Below are positions 1 through 9,640 of a DNA stretch of 64,000 nucleotides, in pieces; positions within the stretch are counted from its first letter, which is position 1; each line of letters begins with the position of its first letter. A program made the position numbers and the translations under genes. Source of the DNA: Bacteroides sp. (GTDB lineage: Bacteria; Bacteroidota; Bacteroidia; Bacteroidales; Muribaculaceae); assembly GCA_014801815.1 (NCBI GenBank), contig JAAVDM010000043.1:1-64000 (forward strand), in the 5' to 3' direction. The notes under the pieces are model-generated. The model was not told the origin of the DNA, did no database searches, and worked only from the letters and a program-made list of their open reading frames with translations.

Positions 1-2
1 TC

Positions 3-158
3 ACTCCCCAGCCGCTTCGATGGGTGGTAGAACGTACTTTCGCATGGCTCGATGGATTCCGTAGGCTTACGCGAAACTATGAAATCTCCAAGGAGGCCGC
101 AGAGGAGATGATTGATTTTACCACCCTCAAACTGTTGCTTAATCATGTCCAACATTAA
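3..158 (+). pseudogene. IS5-family transposase, C-terminal part (5' end outside window; may be intact upstream)
   Basis: Frame 3 reads [69 protein letters not shown] is the C-terminal DDE motif of IS5-family transposases. Confidence 0.8.
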
Positions 159-445
159 AAATTATTTAAATTCAAACATACTCTTAGTCACTTTATATGA
201 CAATAAATGATACTGTATGGATATGATAGACAGCACGGAAAGAGAAAAAACAGTGTCAAAGTGAGTGCAGTGTGTAAGAGTATGTTAAAATCAGTACGTC
301 ATGACTACGGCTGAAGACCTGATAGCTTGCATAATCAGCGAAAAGGTTGTATCTTCGCAATGCCAAAAGTGCAGTCGGGCGGTAAAGGCCGGTATTGAAT
401 AAAGCCTCCGTCGGCAGGAACTGCAGAAGAGCGAAAAATAATCAG

Positions 446-1039
446 ATGAACAGAATCGGAAAACTTTACTTTCGTTACGGCACGATGGGGTCAGCCAAGA
501 CCGCCATGTTGCTTACTACCGCCTACAACTTTGAAGAGCGCGGTGTGGCTTATATCTGTCTCAAGCCTGTGACAGACACACGTGACGCACGTAACGTGAT
601 ACGCAGCCGCATAGGTATAGAGCGCGAGTGCAGCTGGATATATAATGATACAGACCTTTACGATCTAGTGTCACACCTTGTTGACGACGGAGGTACCAGA
701 CCCGGCTGGCTGCTTGTAGACGAGGCACAATTTCTGACAGCCCGCCAAGTTGACCAGCTGGCTCATGCGGTAGATGAATACGGAGTCAATGTGATATGCT
801 ACGGTCTGCGCACAGACTTTCGCACACATCTTTTTGAAGGCTCACGTCGTCTGTTTGAGATAGCCGATACCATAGACGAAGTTAAATCCACCTGTGACTG
901 CGGCCGTAAGACGATAGTCAACGCACGTCTCGGAGAGGACGGACGTGTGCTTACAGAAGGAGCGCAGGTAGCCATCGGTGGTAACGAACTGTATAAGTCT
1001 GTATGTCGCAAATGCTGGCGTGAAGGCATAGAATTTTAA
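446..1039 (+). CDS. tdk: thymidine kinase
   Basis: MNRIGKLYFRYGTMGSAKTAMLL Walker A-like, LLVDEAQFL, C-terminal zinc-binding cysteines; ATG at 446 preferred over upstream start 395. Confidence 0.9.
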   Translation: MNRIGKLYFRYGTMGSAKTAMLLTTAYNFEERGVAYICLKPVTDTRDARNVIRSRIGIERECSWIYNDTDLYDLVSHLVDDGGTRPGWLLVDEAQFLTARQVDQLAHAVDEYGVNVICYGLRTDFRTHLFEGSRRLFEIADTIDEVKSTCDCGRKTIVNARLGEDGRVLTEGAQVAIGGNELYKSVCRKCWREGIEF

Positions 1040-1096
1040 GCGTCACAGAACAGACTCAATAAAAAATGAAACATACAAAAATAATCAACTGATATC

Positions 1097-2389
1097 ATGA
1101 TACCAAAACACCAGAGAGAAGAAATAATATCGCTTGTACATCGTGAGGTAGTGCCCGCTATCGGCTGTACCGAACCTGTAGCAGTAGCCTTGGGTGTGGC
1201 ACGCGCCACCGAACTGTTAGGTACCGTGCCCGAGGAACTGCACCTCCGACTCAGCGGTAATATCATAAAGAACGCTATGGGCGTGGGTATACCGGGTACC
1301 GGTATGATAGGTCTGCCGGTTGCTGTAGCACTCGGCGCACTGATAGGACGTTCGGAGTATGCACTTGAAGTGCTGCGCGATGTGAATCCCGAGAGTGTGG
1401 AGCTTGCCAAAGCCTACATGTCTGAAGGACGCATTGATATTACCGTAGCCGAGGACGCTCCTTCCAACCTGTATATAGATGTGACAGCCGTGGCCGACGG
1501 TCATATATCTCATGCCATCATATCGGAGGCACACACTAACTTTGTGCTGCTTGAACGTGACGGTGAAGTGCTTGAAGACCGACGTCAGCCGACTGAAACA
1601 ACCGGCACGGGTACTACACATGACGATGACATCACTCTGTCGTTAGCTATGGTGTATGAATTTGCCACAGAAACACCACTCGAAGAGATAGATTTCATAC
1701 TCGAAGCACGCGACCTTAACAAGTCGGCTGCAATGCTGGCATTGAGTCAGGATTACGGTCATTCACTCGGTTCGACTATAAGCCGCTGTGGCAAGACACT
1801 GTTCGGTGACAGTCCTGTAGTACACATGATAAGCTATACTTCGGCCGCCTGCGATGCTCGTATGGGCGGAGCGCCTGTGCCTGTAATGTCTAACTCAGGC
1901 TCGGGCAATCAGGGTATCACAGCCACGATGCCTGTTGTCAGCTTTGCCGAAGACATAAATGCCAGCGAAGAACAGCTTGCCCGTGCGCTTATGCTGAGTC
2001 ATCTGACAAGTATATACATAAAGCAGAGTCTCGGACGTCTGTCTGCTCTGTGCGGCTGTGTGGTTGCCTCGACAGGCGCTTCAAGCGGTCTTGTCTATCT
2101 GATGGGTGGCGGTTTTGAGGAGATTTCCGCTGCTGTAAAGAATATGGTGGCCAATCTGACCGGTATGATATGCGACGGTGCCAAGCCGTCATGCTCGATG
2201 AAAATATCCTCGGGTGTATCGACCGCACTTATGTCAGCCATGTTGGCTATGAACGGCCGCTGTGTGACTTCAGCCGAAGGCATTGTAGCCGATGATGTCG
2301 ATCAGACCATACACAACCTTACTTCAATAGGACGTGAGGCCATGCTTGAGACCGACCGTCTGGTACTTAAAATAATGACCTGCAAATGA
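1097..2389 (+). CDS. cyuA: L-cysteine desulfidase / serine dehydratase alpha family protein (UPF0597)
   Basis: 430 aa; EVVPAIGCTEPVAVALGVARA and SGSGNQGITATMPV motifs typical of the YhaM/CyuA family. Confidence 0.85.
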   Translation: MIPKHQREEIISLVHREVVPAIGCTEPVAVALGVARATELLGTVPEELHLRLSGNIIKNAMGVGIPGTGMIGLPVAVALGALIGRSEYALEVLRDVNPESVELAKAYMSEGRIDITVAEDAPSNLYIDVTAVADGHISHAIISEAHTNFVLLERDGEVLEDRRQPTETTGTGTTHDDDITLSLAMVYEFATETPLEEIDFILEARDLNKSAAMLALSQDYGHSLGSTISRCGKTLFGDSPVVHMISYTSAACDARMGGAPVPVMSNSGSGNQGITATMPVVSFAEDINASEEQLARALMLSHLTSIYIKQSLGRLSALCGCVVASTGASSGLVYLMGGGFEEISAAVKNMVANLTGMICDGAKPSCSMKISSGVSTALMSAMLAMNGRCVTSAEGIVADDVDQTIHNLTSIGREAMLETDRLVLKIMTCK

Positions 2390-4524
2390 TGATAATGCGT
2401 CGGTTGCACATCGAACGCTCGGCCGTGGCTCCTTTATGGGCCACGGCCTTGAATATACTGCTGGTGTATGTGGTGTACAGTCTGCTGCGGGTGGAATATC
2501 TGCTTGAGAACTGGCAGTACTTCCGTGCCACTGCCGCTGAAGGAAACCTTTGGCAACTGTTGGCGGCAGGCCCGGTATTCGATACCCCCGGCATATTTTA
2601 CACCAATGCCCTGTATGTACTCATGATGCTGCTGCCGTTGCATCTGAAAGAATGTCCCGGCTATTACCGTGTATGCCGGTGGGTGTATATGATAGTAAAC
2701 GGTATCGCCGTAGTGATGAATCTCGGCGATTCGGTTTATTTCAGTTATACGCTCAGACGTACTACGTGGGACGTGACCCACGAATTTGCCAACGACAGTA
2801 ATCTGCTTAAAATCATAGGCGTCGAGATGCTGCCTCACTGGTATCTGGTGGTGCTTGCCATTGTGTTGCTGTGGGGAATGTGGCGGTTGTACAGCAGTCC
2901 CTCGCCAGGAGCTAACACACGTCCACGCTGGCGGTATTATCTGTTAGGCACACTATCATTAGCGTTAGGCGCTCTGACTGTGGTGACAGGTATACGCGGC
3001 GGTATGCTAAATCACTGGTATAACTATGTTCTGGCGTTGCCCGCAGCTTACGCCTGTGTGCGTCTGTGGCGTCGAGACAACCGAAAAGGTGCCTTCGTGA
3101 CAGGAGCCGCAGCGGTGATACTCTTGGTCACGGCTCCCATAGGCGGCTGGCGTCACCGTGATATAAGGCCGATAGCACTGTCTAATGCCGGTAAATACAC
3201 ATCTCGGCCTATTGAGAATGCCTTAGTGCTTAACACACCTTTTGCCGTGATACGCACCATAGGCAGCTCACCTTACCGCCACCCGGGTTATTACGTTGAT
3301 GAAGCCCAACTTGAAGCTGTCTATACACCGGTACATACTCCACATCCCGAGGCCGTGCCGAGCGGTAAGAACATCGTGGTGATAATACTTGAGAGTTTCG
3401 GACGCGAATATATCGGCAGTCTTAATCATGAGATACTCGGAGACGATTATAAGGGCTACACACCCTTTATTGACTCTTTGGTAAGCGTGTCCGCCACATG
3501 GCGCCATAGTTTTGACAACGGCCGCAAGAGTATCGACGGAATGCCGAGTATACTTGCAGGCATTCCGCAGTTTGTGCGTCCTTTCGTACTGACTCCGGCA
3601 GCGATGAATCACATAGAGGGTCTGCCCGCACTTTTGAAAAAGAACGGCTATGAGACGGCTTTCTTTCACGGAGCGCGTACCGGCAGTATGGGTTTCGACG
3701 GTTTTGCCTGTTCCATAGGGTTCGACAACTATTATGGCCGAGAGGACTTCGAACGCGAAGAGCTGGCCGGCGGAGCGGAGGAATTTGACGGCTACTGGGC
3801 TATCTGGGACGAACCCTTCCTACAGTACTATGCCTTGAAGATGAGTCAGATGCAGCAGCCTTTTATGACAGCTCTATTCTCGGCATCGAGTCATCACCCT
3901 TTCCATATACCCGAACGCTACACGGACATCTATCCCGAAGAAGACGGTATGCCGATATTCAAGACCATACGTTACACTGACAATGCCTTGCGCCGGTTCT
4001 TTGAGATCGCTTCCCGGCAGGATTGGTTTAAAAACACAATCTTCGTCATTACTAATGACCACACCAATATGAGGGCTCATGATGAATATCGCAGTGATAT
4101 AGGCGCTTTCTACGGCCCGGTCATTATCTATGATCCCTCGGGAGAGATAACTCCGGGACAGCGGGAAGGCATTGCCCAGCAGACTGACATTATGCCTACG
4201 CTGCTCAATCATGTAGGATACAAAGACGGCTACGTGGCTTTCGGTATAGACCTTCTCAATACTCCGGCTGAAGAGACATGGGCGGTAAGTTACATCAACG
4301 ATACCTATCAGTATGTCCGTTACGGATTGGTGATGCAGTGGGACGGTGAGAAAGTGCGTGGTGTATATCGTCTCGGTGATCATCTTATGGCCGACAATCT
4401 TATCGGTCGTATGGACGGAGAACAGACTGAGGCGGTACGGAAAATGGAGGCGGAACTGAAAGCTATTGTCCAGCAATATATGGACCGTATGCTTGACGAC
4501 CGTCTTACCGCCGCAGGTCACTGA
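2386..4524 (+). CDS. LTA synthase-like sulfatase family membrane protein
   Basis: 712 aa; N-terminal TM helices, NIVVIILESFGREYIG, sulfatase fold motifs FVITNDHTN; ATGA overlap with upstream gene. Confidence 0.85.
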   Translation: MMIMRRLHIERSAVAPLWATALNILLVYVVYSLLRVEYLLENWQYFRATAAEGNLWQLLAAGPVFDTPGIFYTNALYVLMMLLPLHLKECPGYYRVCRWVYMIVNGIAVVMNLGDSVYFSYTLRRTTWDVTHEFANDSNLLKIIGVEMLPHWYLVVLAIVLLWGMWRLYSSPSPGANTRPRWRYYLLGTLSLALGALTVVTGIRGGMLNHWYNYVLALPAAYACVRLWRRDNRKGAFVTGAAAVILLVTAPIGGWRHRDIRPIALSNAGKYTSRPIENALVLNTPFAVIRTIGSSPYRHPGYYVDEAQLEAVYTPVHTPHPEAVPSGKNIVVIILESFGREYIGSLNHEILGDDYKGYTPFIDSLVSVSATWRHSFDNGRKSIDGMPSILAGIPQFVRPFVLTPAAMNHIEGLPALLKKNGYETAFFHGARTGSMGFDGFACSIGFDNYYGREDFEREELAGGAEEFDGYWAIWDEPFLQYYALKMSQMQQPFMTALFSASSHHPFHIPERYTDIYPEEDGMPIFKTIRYTDNALRRFFEIASRQDWFKNTIFVITNDHTNMRAHDEYRSDIGAFYGPVIIYDPSGEITPGQREGIAQQTDIMPTLLNHVGYKDGYVAFGIDLLNTPAEETWAVSYINDTYQYVRYGLVMQWDGEKVRGVYRLGDHLMADNLIGRMDGEQTEAVRKMEAELKAIVQQYMDRMLDDRLTAAGH

Positions 4525-4529
4525 TTTTT

Positions 4530-5021
4530 CTATAAAGCTAGTGTAAAACTGTCTACATGGAAGGCTACCTCATACGGGGTGGCCTTTTTTCGCGGTCTAT
4601 TTCCCCGATGATAGTAGAATGTGTGCTGAAGGTCCCATGATTTTATATCGGCTCTTGCGGTAGCCCCGGGTTCTATGTCAAGACTGAGTGTGACGTTACG
4701 GCTGTGCAGGGAACGGCCGTCGAGAGTACGGTAGCGGATAGTCAGAGTGAGACTTTTAAGAGTGCGGTCAGTATTGTTGGTGATAAAAAATGACTCTACA
4801 TTTGCCGGCGCCTCTTTGTCGTATCCTGAGAAAGAAATCATAGTCAGTGAATAAGGTGCTGATGCCGCAGAATCGGCAGTGACTTCAATCATATCCGGAG
4901 TAACCACTGTTTCCGGAGACTGCGGAGGTTTTAGCTGTAGTTTGACCTTACGTGCTTCTGTCGTAGCTGTACATACGATGATAAATAGCATGACAGTAAA
5001 TAAACCTGACAGCGGTTTCAT
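4530..5021 (-). CDS. hypothetical secreted protein
   Basis: 163 aa with signal peptide-like N-terminus; 4-bp overlap with next ORF in the same orientation. Confidence 0.6.
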   Translation of the reverse strand: MKPLSGLFTVMLFIIVCTATTEARKVKLQLKPPQSPETVVTPDMIEVTADSAASAPYSLTMISFSGYDKEAPANVESFFITNNTDRTLKSLTLTIRYRTLDGRSLHSRNVTLSLDIEPGATARADIKSWDLQHTFYYHRGNRPRKKATPYEVAFHVDSFTLAL

Positions 5022-5656
5022 AGATAACGTGGTGTTGAGCGTGAAGAACCGTTGCCGTCGTATGACGGATATATCTTTATCATACCGACCGGAAGGCGTG
5101 AAGCAGGGTTATCAATACGTACTCTTACCATACGCCAGAATTTAGGCAACACAGATAATGAGCCGAGACGGAATCTGACTTTAGGTATCTCCACACGTAG
5201 ATTCTCCTCATCGCTCAGACGGGCGGCGCAGTCAGTCAGACTGGATAGAGAACCCTTTTTACGGTCTGTAAAAAGGCGGAGTCTGAAGGCTTTTGGGTCA
5301 GCAGTAGACTCAAGAGAGCCTATTGACTCGCCCGGAGTCATTGAGCAGTCGGGTGTGTCTACAACAGATATGTCGTAGACGCGATAGGCATTGCGGTTTT
5401 CATCAGGCAGACGTCTGACCAGAACCGTAACATTATCTTCGGGGTACATCCATACGCCTTCTATGGGGTGAAGGGCGGTTGTGTCACACCATTCACGTGC
5501 GCTTATCACATCACACACAAGCGGTAGCGGCGAAGCCGCCACTGCTCTGAAAGGCGTGGCACAGCCGAGGCATGAAAGTATAATTGCCAACACAGCCGCC
5601 CCATACCTGTTTCGGGTATAGGGCGGACAATGTGGAGAGAGCTGATGGGGTGTCAT
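5018..5656 (-). CDS. hypothetical protein, possible lipoprotein
   Basis: start MTPHQLSPHC.. follows the stop of the upstream gene; hydrophobic N-terminus with LSCLGC. Confidence 0.55.
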   Translation of the reverse strand: MTPHQLSPHCPPYTRNRYGAAVLAIILSCLGCATPFRAVAASPLPLVCDVISAREWCDTTALHPIEGVWMYPEDNVTVLVRRLPDENRNAYRVYDISVVDTPDCSMTPGESIGSLESTADPKAFRLRLFTDRKKGSLSSLTDCAARLSDEENLRVEIPKVRFRLGSLSVLPKFWRMVRVRIDNPASRLPVGMIKIYPSYDGNGSSRSTPRYL

Positions 5657-5658
5657 AA

Positions 5659-7185
5659 TTATTGTTTGGTAGAGAAGTTGTAGGTCAGACCAAAGCTGAG
5701 AATCTCCTTTAGCATCCAGTGACGCCACTTTGAGGCACTGAGTTCGGACGAAGAGTCAAAACGTAGGTGTGCATATATCTGAGTGGAGAAATACTTATTG
5801 AACTGGAAGGAGAATGTGTTTTCCCAGTCTCCGAGGAAGTAGCTGTAATCGCTGAACAAGAACAGACGTGATGTATAGGTTATATTCTGCGCGATATTGG
5901 CTTTGAGATTAAGCTCGGCGCTTGAACCTATTTCACTGACTGTCTTGTGGTTGGGGTCTATGCCGAATTGGACGTGATCAACACGCGGGTTAATGCAGGT
6001 CTTAAGATTGTAGGCAATCGGGGCTATGGAAGCGGTGAAGTTGATTGTCTTGGCGTTATTGACTTTGGTGTAAGTCATACCGAGGCCGACATTGAGATCA
6101 CCCGAAGACAGAAAAGCCGCTTTGAGCACCTGAGAATTGGCTTCGTAATTGTTGAGAAACTGGGTCTTGAACTGCGTGGTGAGTGAATAGTACCAGTTGT
6201 TGGCAGCTTTGAGACCGAGTTTGAAATTGTATTGGAACAGGTCTTCGGAGATGCTGTAGTCATGTTCCGTATCCTGAGGAGCACCGGAGAGACCGAGTTT
6301 GTAGCTGAGTGTGCTCTGGAGCAGTAATTTCGGATGCCATACAGGATTCAGTGACACGTCCCAGAGAAAATTGAAGAAGAGCGAGAGGTTGTTGTTACCA
6401 CCCTGATACCAGTTACTCGACAGATAAGCCTGCGAGAACTGCAGACCTGTATTAAAGACATGCAGCCAGTGTCTTTTTTCGATTTCGCTGGCTTTCAGCT
6501 GGGCTTTGGAAGTGTCAATTTCCGGAAGGTCAAGTTTTCTGATATAGGCATCAAAACTTGTGTCGTCTTCAGGCAAACGCGGAGGTACGGGAAGATCCCA
6601 GTCGGCATAGTCGATGATTTTGTAGTTGTCAATCATGAGCGAATAGACGAAATCATCTTGTATGCGTGCCATTCGCATAGACGAACGCAGCCAGTCGGGA
6701 ATAAGATTCGGCTGTATGATCTGAGGACGGGCTGCGGGCGCCGGAATTTTAGGTATCTCAGCTGTATCTTCAGCCTCCGCATCAAGAATATCAAGCGCAT
6801 CTATCGGATCGATAAGCCCTGCGGCACGGTCGACAGCCATACGGTAAAGCACTTCATCGTAAAATTCACGTCCGGGTTCCGTCACCTGAAAGTGCTTCTC
6901 GCTCAGTGGTCGGTAGCCGGAGAATACGATAGGCCCGAAAAGGGGGTTAGGACGTTGCGGCCCTCTGACAGTCAGCGGCGGAAGTGATGATATAATCTCA
7001 TCTACCTCACGCACACGGGTCTGGTTGTAAGCAATTGTATCGTTCTGCTCTAAGTCTAAATCAAGGGTATCGGAACCGGTCTGCGCGGCTGTCTGTGGCA
7101 CCGTGCAGAGCAATGCCAGCGAGCTGAGGAGCAGACCGGTAGTTGCAGTGGAGATATCGTTCATATATGGGGTTAGCGGAATCAA
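5659..7185 (-). CDS. DUF3078-like outer membrane protein
   Basis: 508 aa, signal peptide, C-terminal beta-strand-rich region WYQGGNNNLSLFFNFLWDVSLNP typical of Bacteroidales DUF3078. Confidence 0.7.
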   Translation of the reverse strand: MIPLTPYMNDISTATTGLLLSSLALLCTVPQTAAQTGSDTLDLDLEQNDTIAYNQTRVREVDEIISSLPPLTVRGPQRPNPLFGPIVFSGYRPLSEKHFQVTEPGREFYDEVLYRMAVDRAAGLIDPIDALDILDAEAEDTAEIPKIPAPAARPQIIQPNLIPDWLRSSMRMARIQDDFVYSLMIDNYKIIDYADWDLPVPPRLPEDDTSFDAYIRKLDLPEIDTSKAQLKASEIEKRHWLHVFNTGLQFSQAYLSSNWYQGGNNNLSLFFNFLWDVSLNPVWHPKLLLQSTLSYKLGLSGAPQDTEHDYSISEDLFQYNFKLGLKAANNWYYSLTTQFKTQFLNNYEANSQVLKAAFLSSGDLNVGLGMTYTKVNNAKTINFTASIAPIAYNLKTCINPRVDHVQFGIDPNHKTVSEIGSSAELNLKANIAQNITYTSRLFLFSDYSYFLGDWENTFSFQFNKYFSTQIYAHLRFDSSSELSASKWRHWMLKEILSFGLTYNFSTKQ

Positions 7186-7227
7186 TTCAATTGATGGAAA
7201 TGGTGGAGAGGAGAGAGGCGTTTAGTG

Positions 7228-8877
7228 TCAGGAAGCTTTGCGGAGAGGTGAAATATTGGCATCTGCAGGGTCAGCGGGAGAGAGAAGGGTGTCATACTCG
7301 TCGGAGGTTATGATACGGTAGGCTTCCCTGAAGATGGGGTCATGACGATTGTAGACCTTGTAATAGGTGGCGTTATCGAATACATCACGGCCTATTAGGG
7401 CTTTTATCACCATAGAGAAGAGCGGAGTCGAGAGCTGTGCCTGTTCTGCGTCAAATTCTATCTTCTCGGCTTCGGCCAGATGATAAAGCTCTTCAAGCAT
7501 AGCAGGAGTGACTTTAAAGTTTTCTACGTAATCGGTGTCGGTCTTGTAATCATTCAGCAGCTGATTACGATTTTTGTCGACGTAGTTTATCACGTAGCGG
7601 TTGATGAGACCTTTGGCAAGGACATTACGGTAGTACTTGGTAAACTCGGTAGTGTCCAGCGGTACGAACTTATCGGGCGATATGCCTCCGCCACCGTATA
7701 TGGGACGGTTAAGACGCAGAGTGTTGACACGCAGAGAGTCAATGTAGTGTATCGAGTCCTGATGCATCAGTTCTCCACGATTGAAACGGTCGAGCATGTC
7801 TTCGGCGTAACCCTGTTGATCACCTTTGGTGTAAGGTTTCTGTATGTCGCGACCCGTAGGAGTATAATAATGGGCTACGGTGAGGCGCATCATCGAACCG
7901 TCAGGGAACGGTAAAGGTCGCTGTACAAGACCTTTGCCGAAAGTGCGGCGTCCTACTATGACTCCACGATCATGGTCCTGTATGGCGCCTGATGTGATTT
8001 CAGAAGCTGAAGCGGAGTATTGGTTGACCATGACTACCAGTCGACCGTCATTGAAGAGAGGTGTACGGCCTGCCGGGATAGTATAATTGTCATTGCGCGG
8101 AGATTTGAGACCTTCGGTGAATACTGCCAGCGAACCGGGTTCGAGAAGTTCGCCCAGAAGTTCGATAGAAGCGTTGAGGTATCCGCCGCCGTTGTCGACG
8201 AGGTCGAGTATGAGATTTTCCATGCCTTGCTCACGCAGCTTTTTCAGTGCATCTGTCATCTCGCGCGGTGTCTCTGCGGCAAAGCGGTTCAGGCGTATGT
8301 AGCCTGTGGTCAGGTCTACCATATAACTTGCATCGACGCTATAGATGGGAATGTCTGCACGTGTGATTGTGAAATCGACCGTGTCGGTCATACCGGCTTG
8401 ACGGCGGAGCACCTTTACGTCTACATTGGTGCCTTTTGGGCCGCGCAAACGTTTCATAATGTTGCTGTTCTTCATTTCTACACCGGCTATTACCGTGTCG
8501 TTTACTTCAATGATACGGTCGCCGGCGAGAATACCGACACGTTCGGCCGGGCCTCCGCTGACTGTCTGGATTACGTAGAGGGTATCCTGAGACATGTTGA
8601 AGGTTATGCCGATGCCGGAGAAGTTACCCTGCAGCGGCTCGTTAAGCTCGCGGGTTTCTTCGGCGTTTGAGTATGCCGAGTGGGGGTCGAGCTTTTCGAG
8701 CATACCTCTGATAGCGTCTTCCACGAGCTTGTCTTCATTGACGGAGTCGATGTAGAACTGGGCTATGGCTGCTTCGGCCATGCGCAGCTTGCCGGAGGGA
8801 GACATAAACTGGGCGCGTGGCATGAAAGCGCATATAGCGGCGGTGAGGGTTATGAGGGTGATAAGAAGTTTGCGCAT
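7228..8877 (-). CDS. S41 family peptidase (C-terminal processing protease, PDZ domain)
   Basis: GIGITFNMSQDTLYVIQTVSGGPAERVGILAGDRI (PDZ), LVDNGGGYL, NQYSASASEITSGAIQDHDRGVIVGRRTFGKGLVQ catalytic region. Confidence 0.92.
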   Translation of the reverse strand: MRKLLITLITLTAAICAFMPRAQFMSPSGKLRMAEAAIAQFYIDSVNEDKLVEDAIRGMLEKLDPHSAYSNAEETRELNEPLQGNFSGIGITFNMSQDTLYVIQTVSGGPAERVGILAGDRIIEVNDTVIAGVEMKNSNIMKRLRGPKGTNVDVKVLRRQAGMTDTVDFTITRADIPIYSVDASYMVDLTTGYIRLNRFAAETPREMTDALKKLREQGMENLILDLVDNGGGYLNASIELLGELLEPGSLAVFTEGLKSPRNDNYTIPAGRTPLFNDGRLVVMVNQYSASASEITSGAIQDHDRGVIVGRRTFGKGLVQRPLPFPDGSMMRLTVAHYYTPTGRDIQKPYTKGDQQGYAEDMLDRFNRGELMHQDSIHYIDSLRVNTLRLNRPIYGGGGISPDKFVPLDTTEFTKYYRNVLAKGLINRYVINYVDKNRNQLLNDYKTDTDYVENFKVTPAMLEELYHLAEAEKIEFDAEQAQLSTPLFSMVIKALIGRDVFDNATYYKVYNRHDPIFREAYRIITSDEYDTLLSPADPADANISPLRKAS

Positions 8878-8910
8878 AGTGAGAGATTTGATGATGGAGA
8901 AATTGATGAA

Positions 8911-8927
8911 CAAAAGCTTCGCTTTTG
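8911..8927. repeat. 7-bp stem hairpin CAAAAGC-TTC-GCTTTTG
   Basis: perfect inverted repeat just upstream of the S41 peptidase gene. Confidence 0.6.
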
Positions 8928-8954
8928 AACCGGACAGCTTCGCGCTGACGGAGG

Positions 8955-9172
8955 AAGAGAACGCTGCGAAGGAGAGGAAGCCTCAGGCGGGGGAAGGGGG
9001 AGAGGCAGTGAGGGAGAGAGGGAAAGGAGGCCGCAGGTGGGGAAGGAGGAGAGGCTGCGAAGGAGGGGAGGCCTCAGACGGGGGGAGGAGGAAATGAGCG
9101 GCGAGGGAGAGAGGGCGCAGACGGGAGGAGGAGAGGACGCAGGCGGGGGAAGGAGAGGCGGTGGGGGAGGGA
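8955..9172. repeat. low-complexity purine(+)/pyrimidine(-) tract with degenerate repeat units
   Basis: minus strand shows about five imperfect units CC[G/A][C/T]CTG[A/C]G[G/C/T][C/T][C/T]TC with CTCC-rich spacers. Confidence 0.75.
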
Positions 9173-9628
9173 TTAGGCGAGGGGGGCGGTCCAGGCGATG
9201 AAGCGGGAGGGGTCATGGCCGAAGGCCATGAGTTCGCGGACCATCGAGCTGGAGACAAAGGCGAGGGAGGGGTCGGCGATGAGCAGGACGGTGTCGATGC
9301 CGGTGAGGGCTCGGTTGGTGTCGGCGAGGTTCTGCTCGAAGGCGAAATCGGCGGCGTTGCGTACACCGCGTATCAGAGCGTCGGCACCGCAGGTGCGAGC
9401 CATGTCGACAGTAAGGCCGGTGTAGGTTATGACTTCGATGTTCGGACAGTCATGGTAAGCGGCGGCTATGGCACGCTGTCTGAAATCGGCAGGCCAGTGG
9501 CCTTGTTTGTGTTCATTGATGCCTATGGCTATCACTACACGGTCAAACAGCCGTAGGGCACGATTGACAATGTCTCGATGCCCTATGGTGAAAGGGTCAA
9601 ATGACCCAGCATATACAGCGGTGCTCAT
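9173..9628 (-). CDS. coaD: pantetheine-phosphate adenylyltransferase
   Basis: MSTAVYAGSFDPFTIGHRDIV and FVSSSMVREL motifs. Confidence 0.95.
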   Translation of the reverse strand: MSTAVYAGSFDPFTIGHRDIVNRALRLFDRVVIAIGINEHKQGHWPADFRQRAIAAAYHDCPNIEVITYTGLTVDMARTCGADALIRGVRNAADFAFEQNLADTNRALTGIDTVLLIADPSLAFVSSSMVRELMAFGHDPSRFIAWTAPLA

Positions 9629-9640
9629 AAAATTGGAATT

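Noticed and set aside
3874-4521. 215-aa minus-strand ORF antisense to the LTA synthase-like gene
   Set aside because: Shadow ORF of a strongly supported gene
8020-8670. 216-aa plus-strand ORF antisense to the S41 peptidase
   Set aside because: Antisense to a clear protease gene; composition is rich in C/Y/H as expected from a shadow frame, no recognisable motif
8983-9366. Pro/Ser-rich minus ORF overlapping the 3' end of coaD
   Set aside because: Low-complexity translation of a pyrimidine tract, overlaps coaD in another frame
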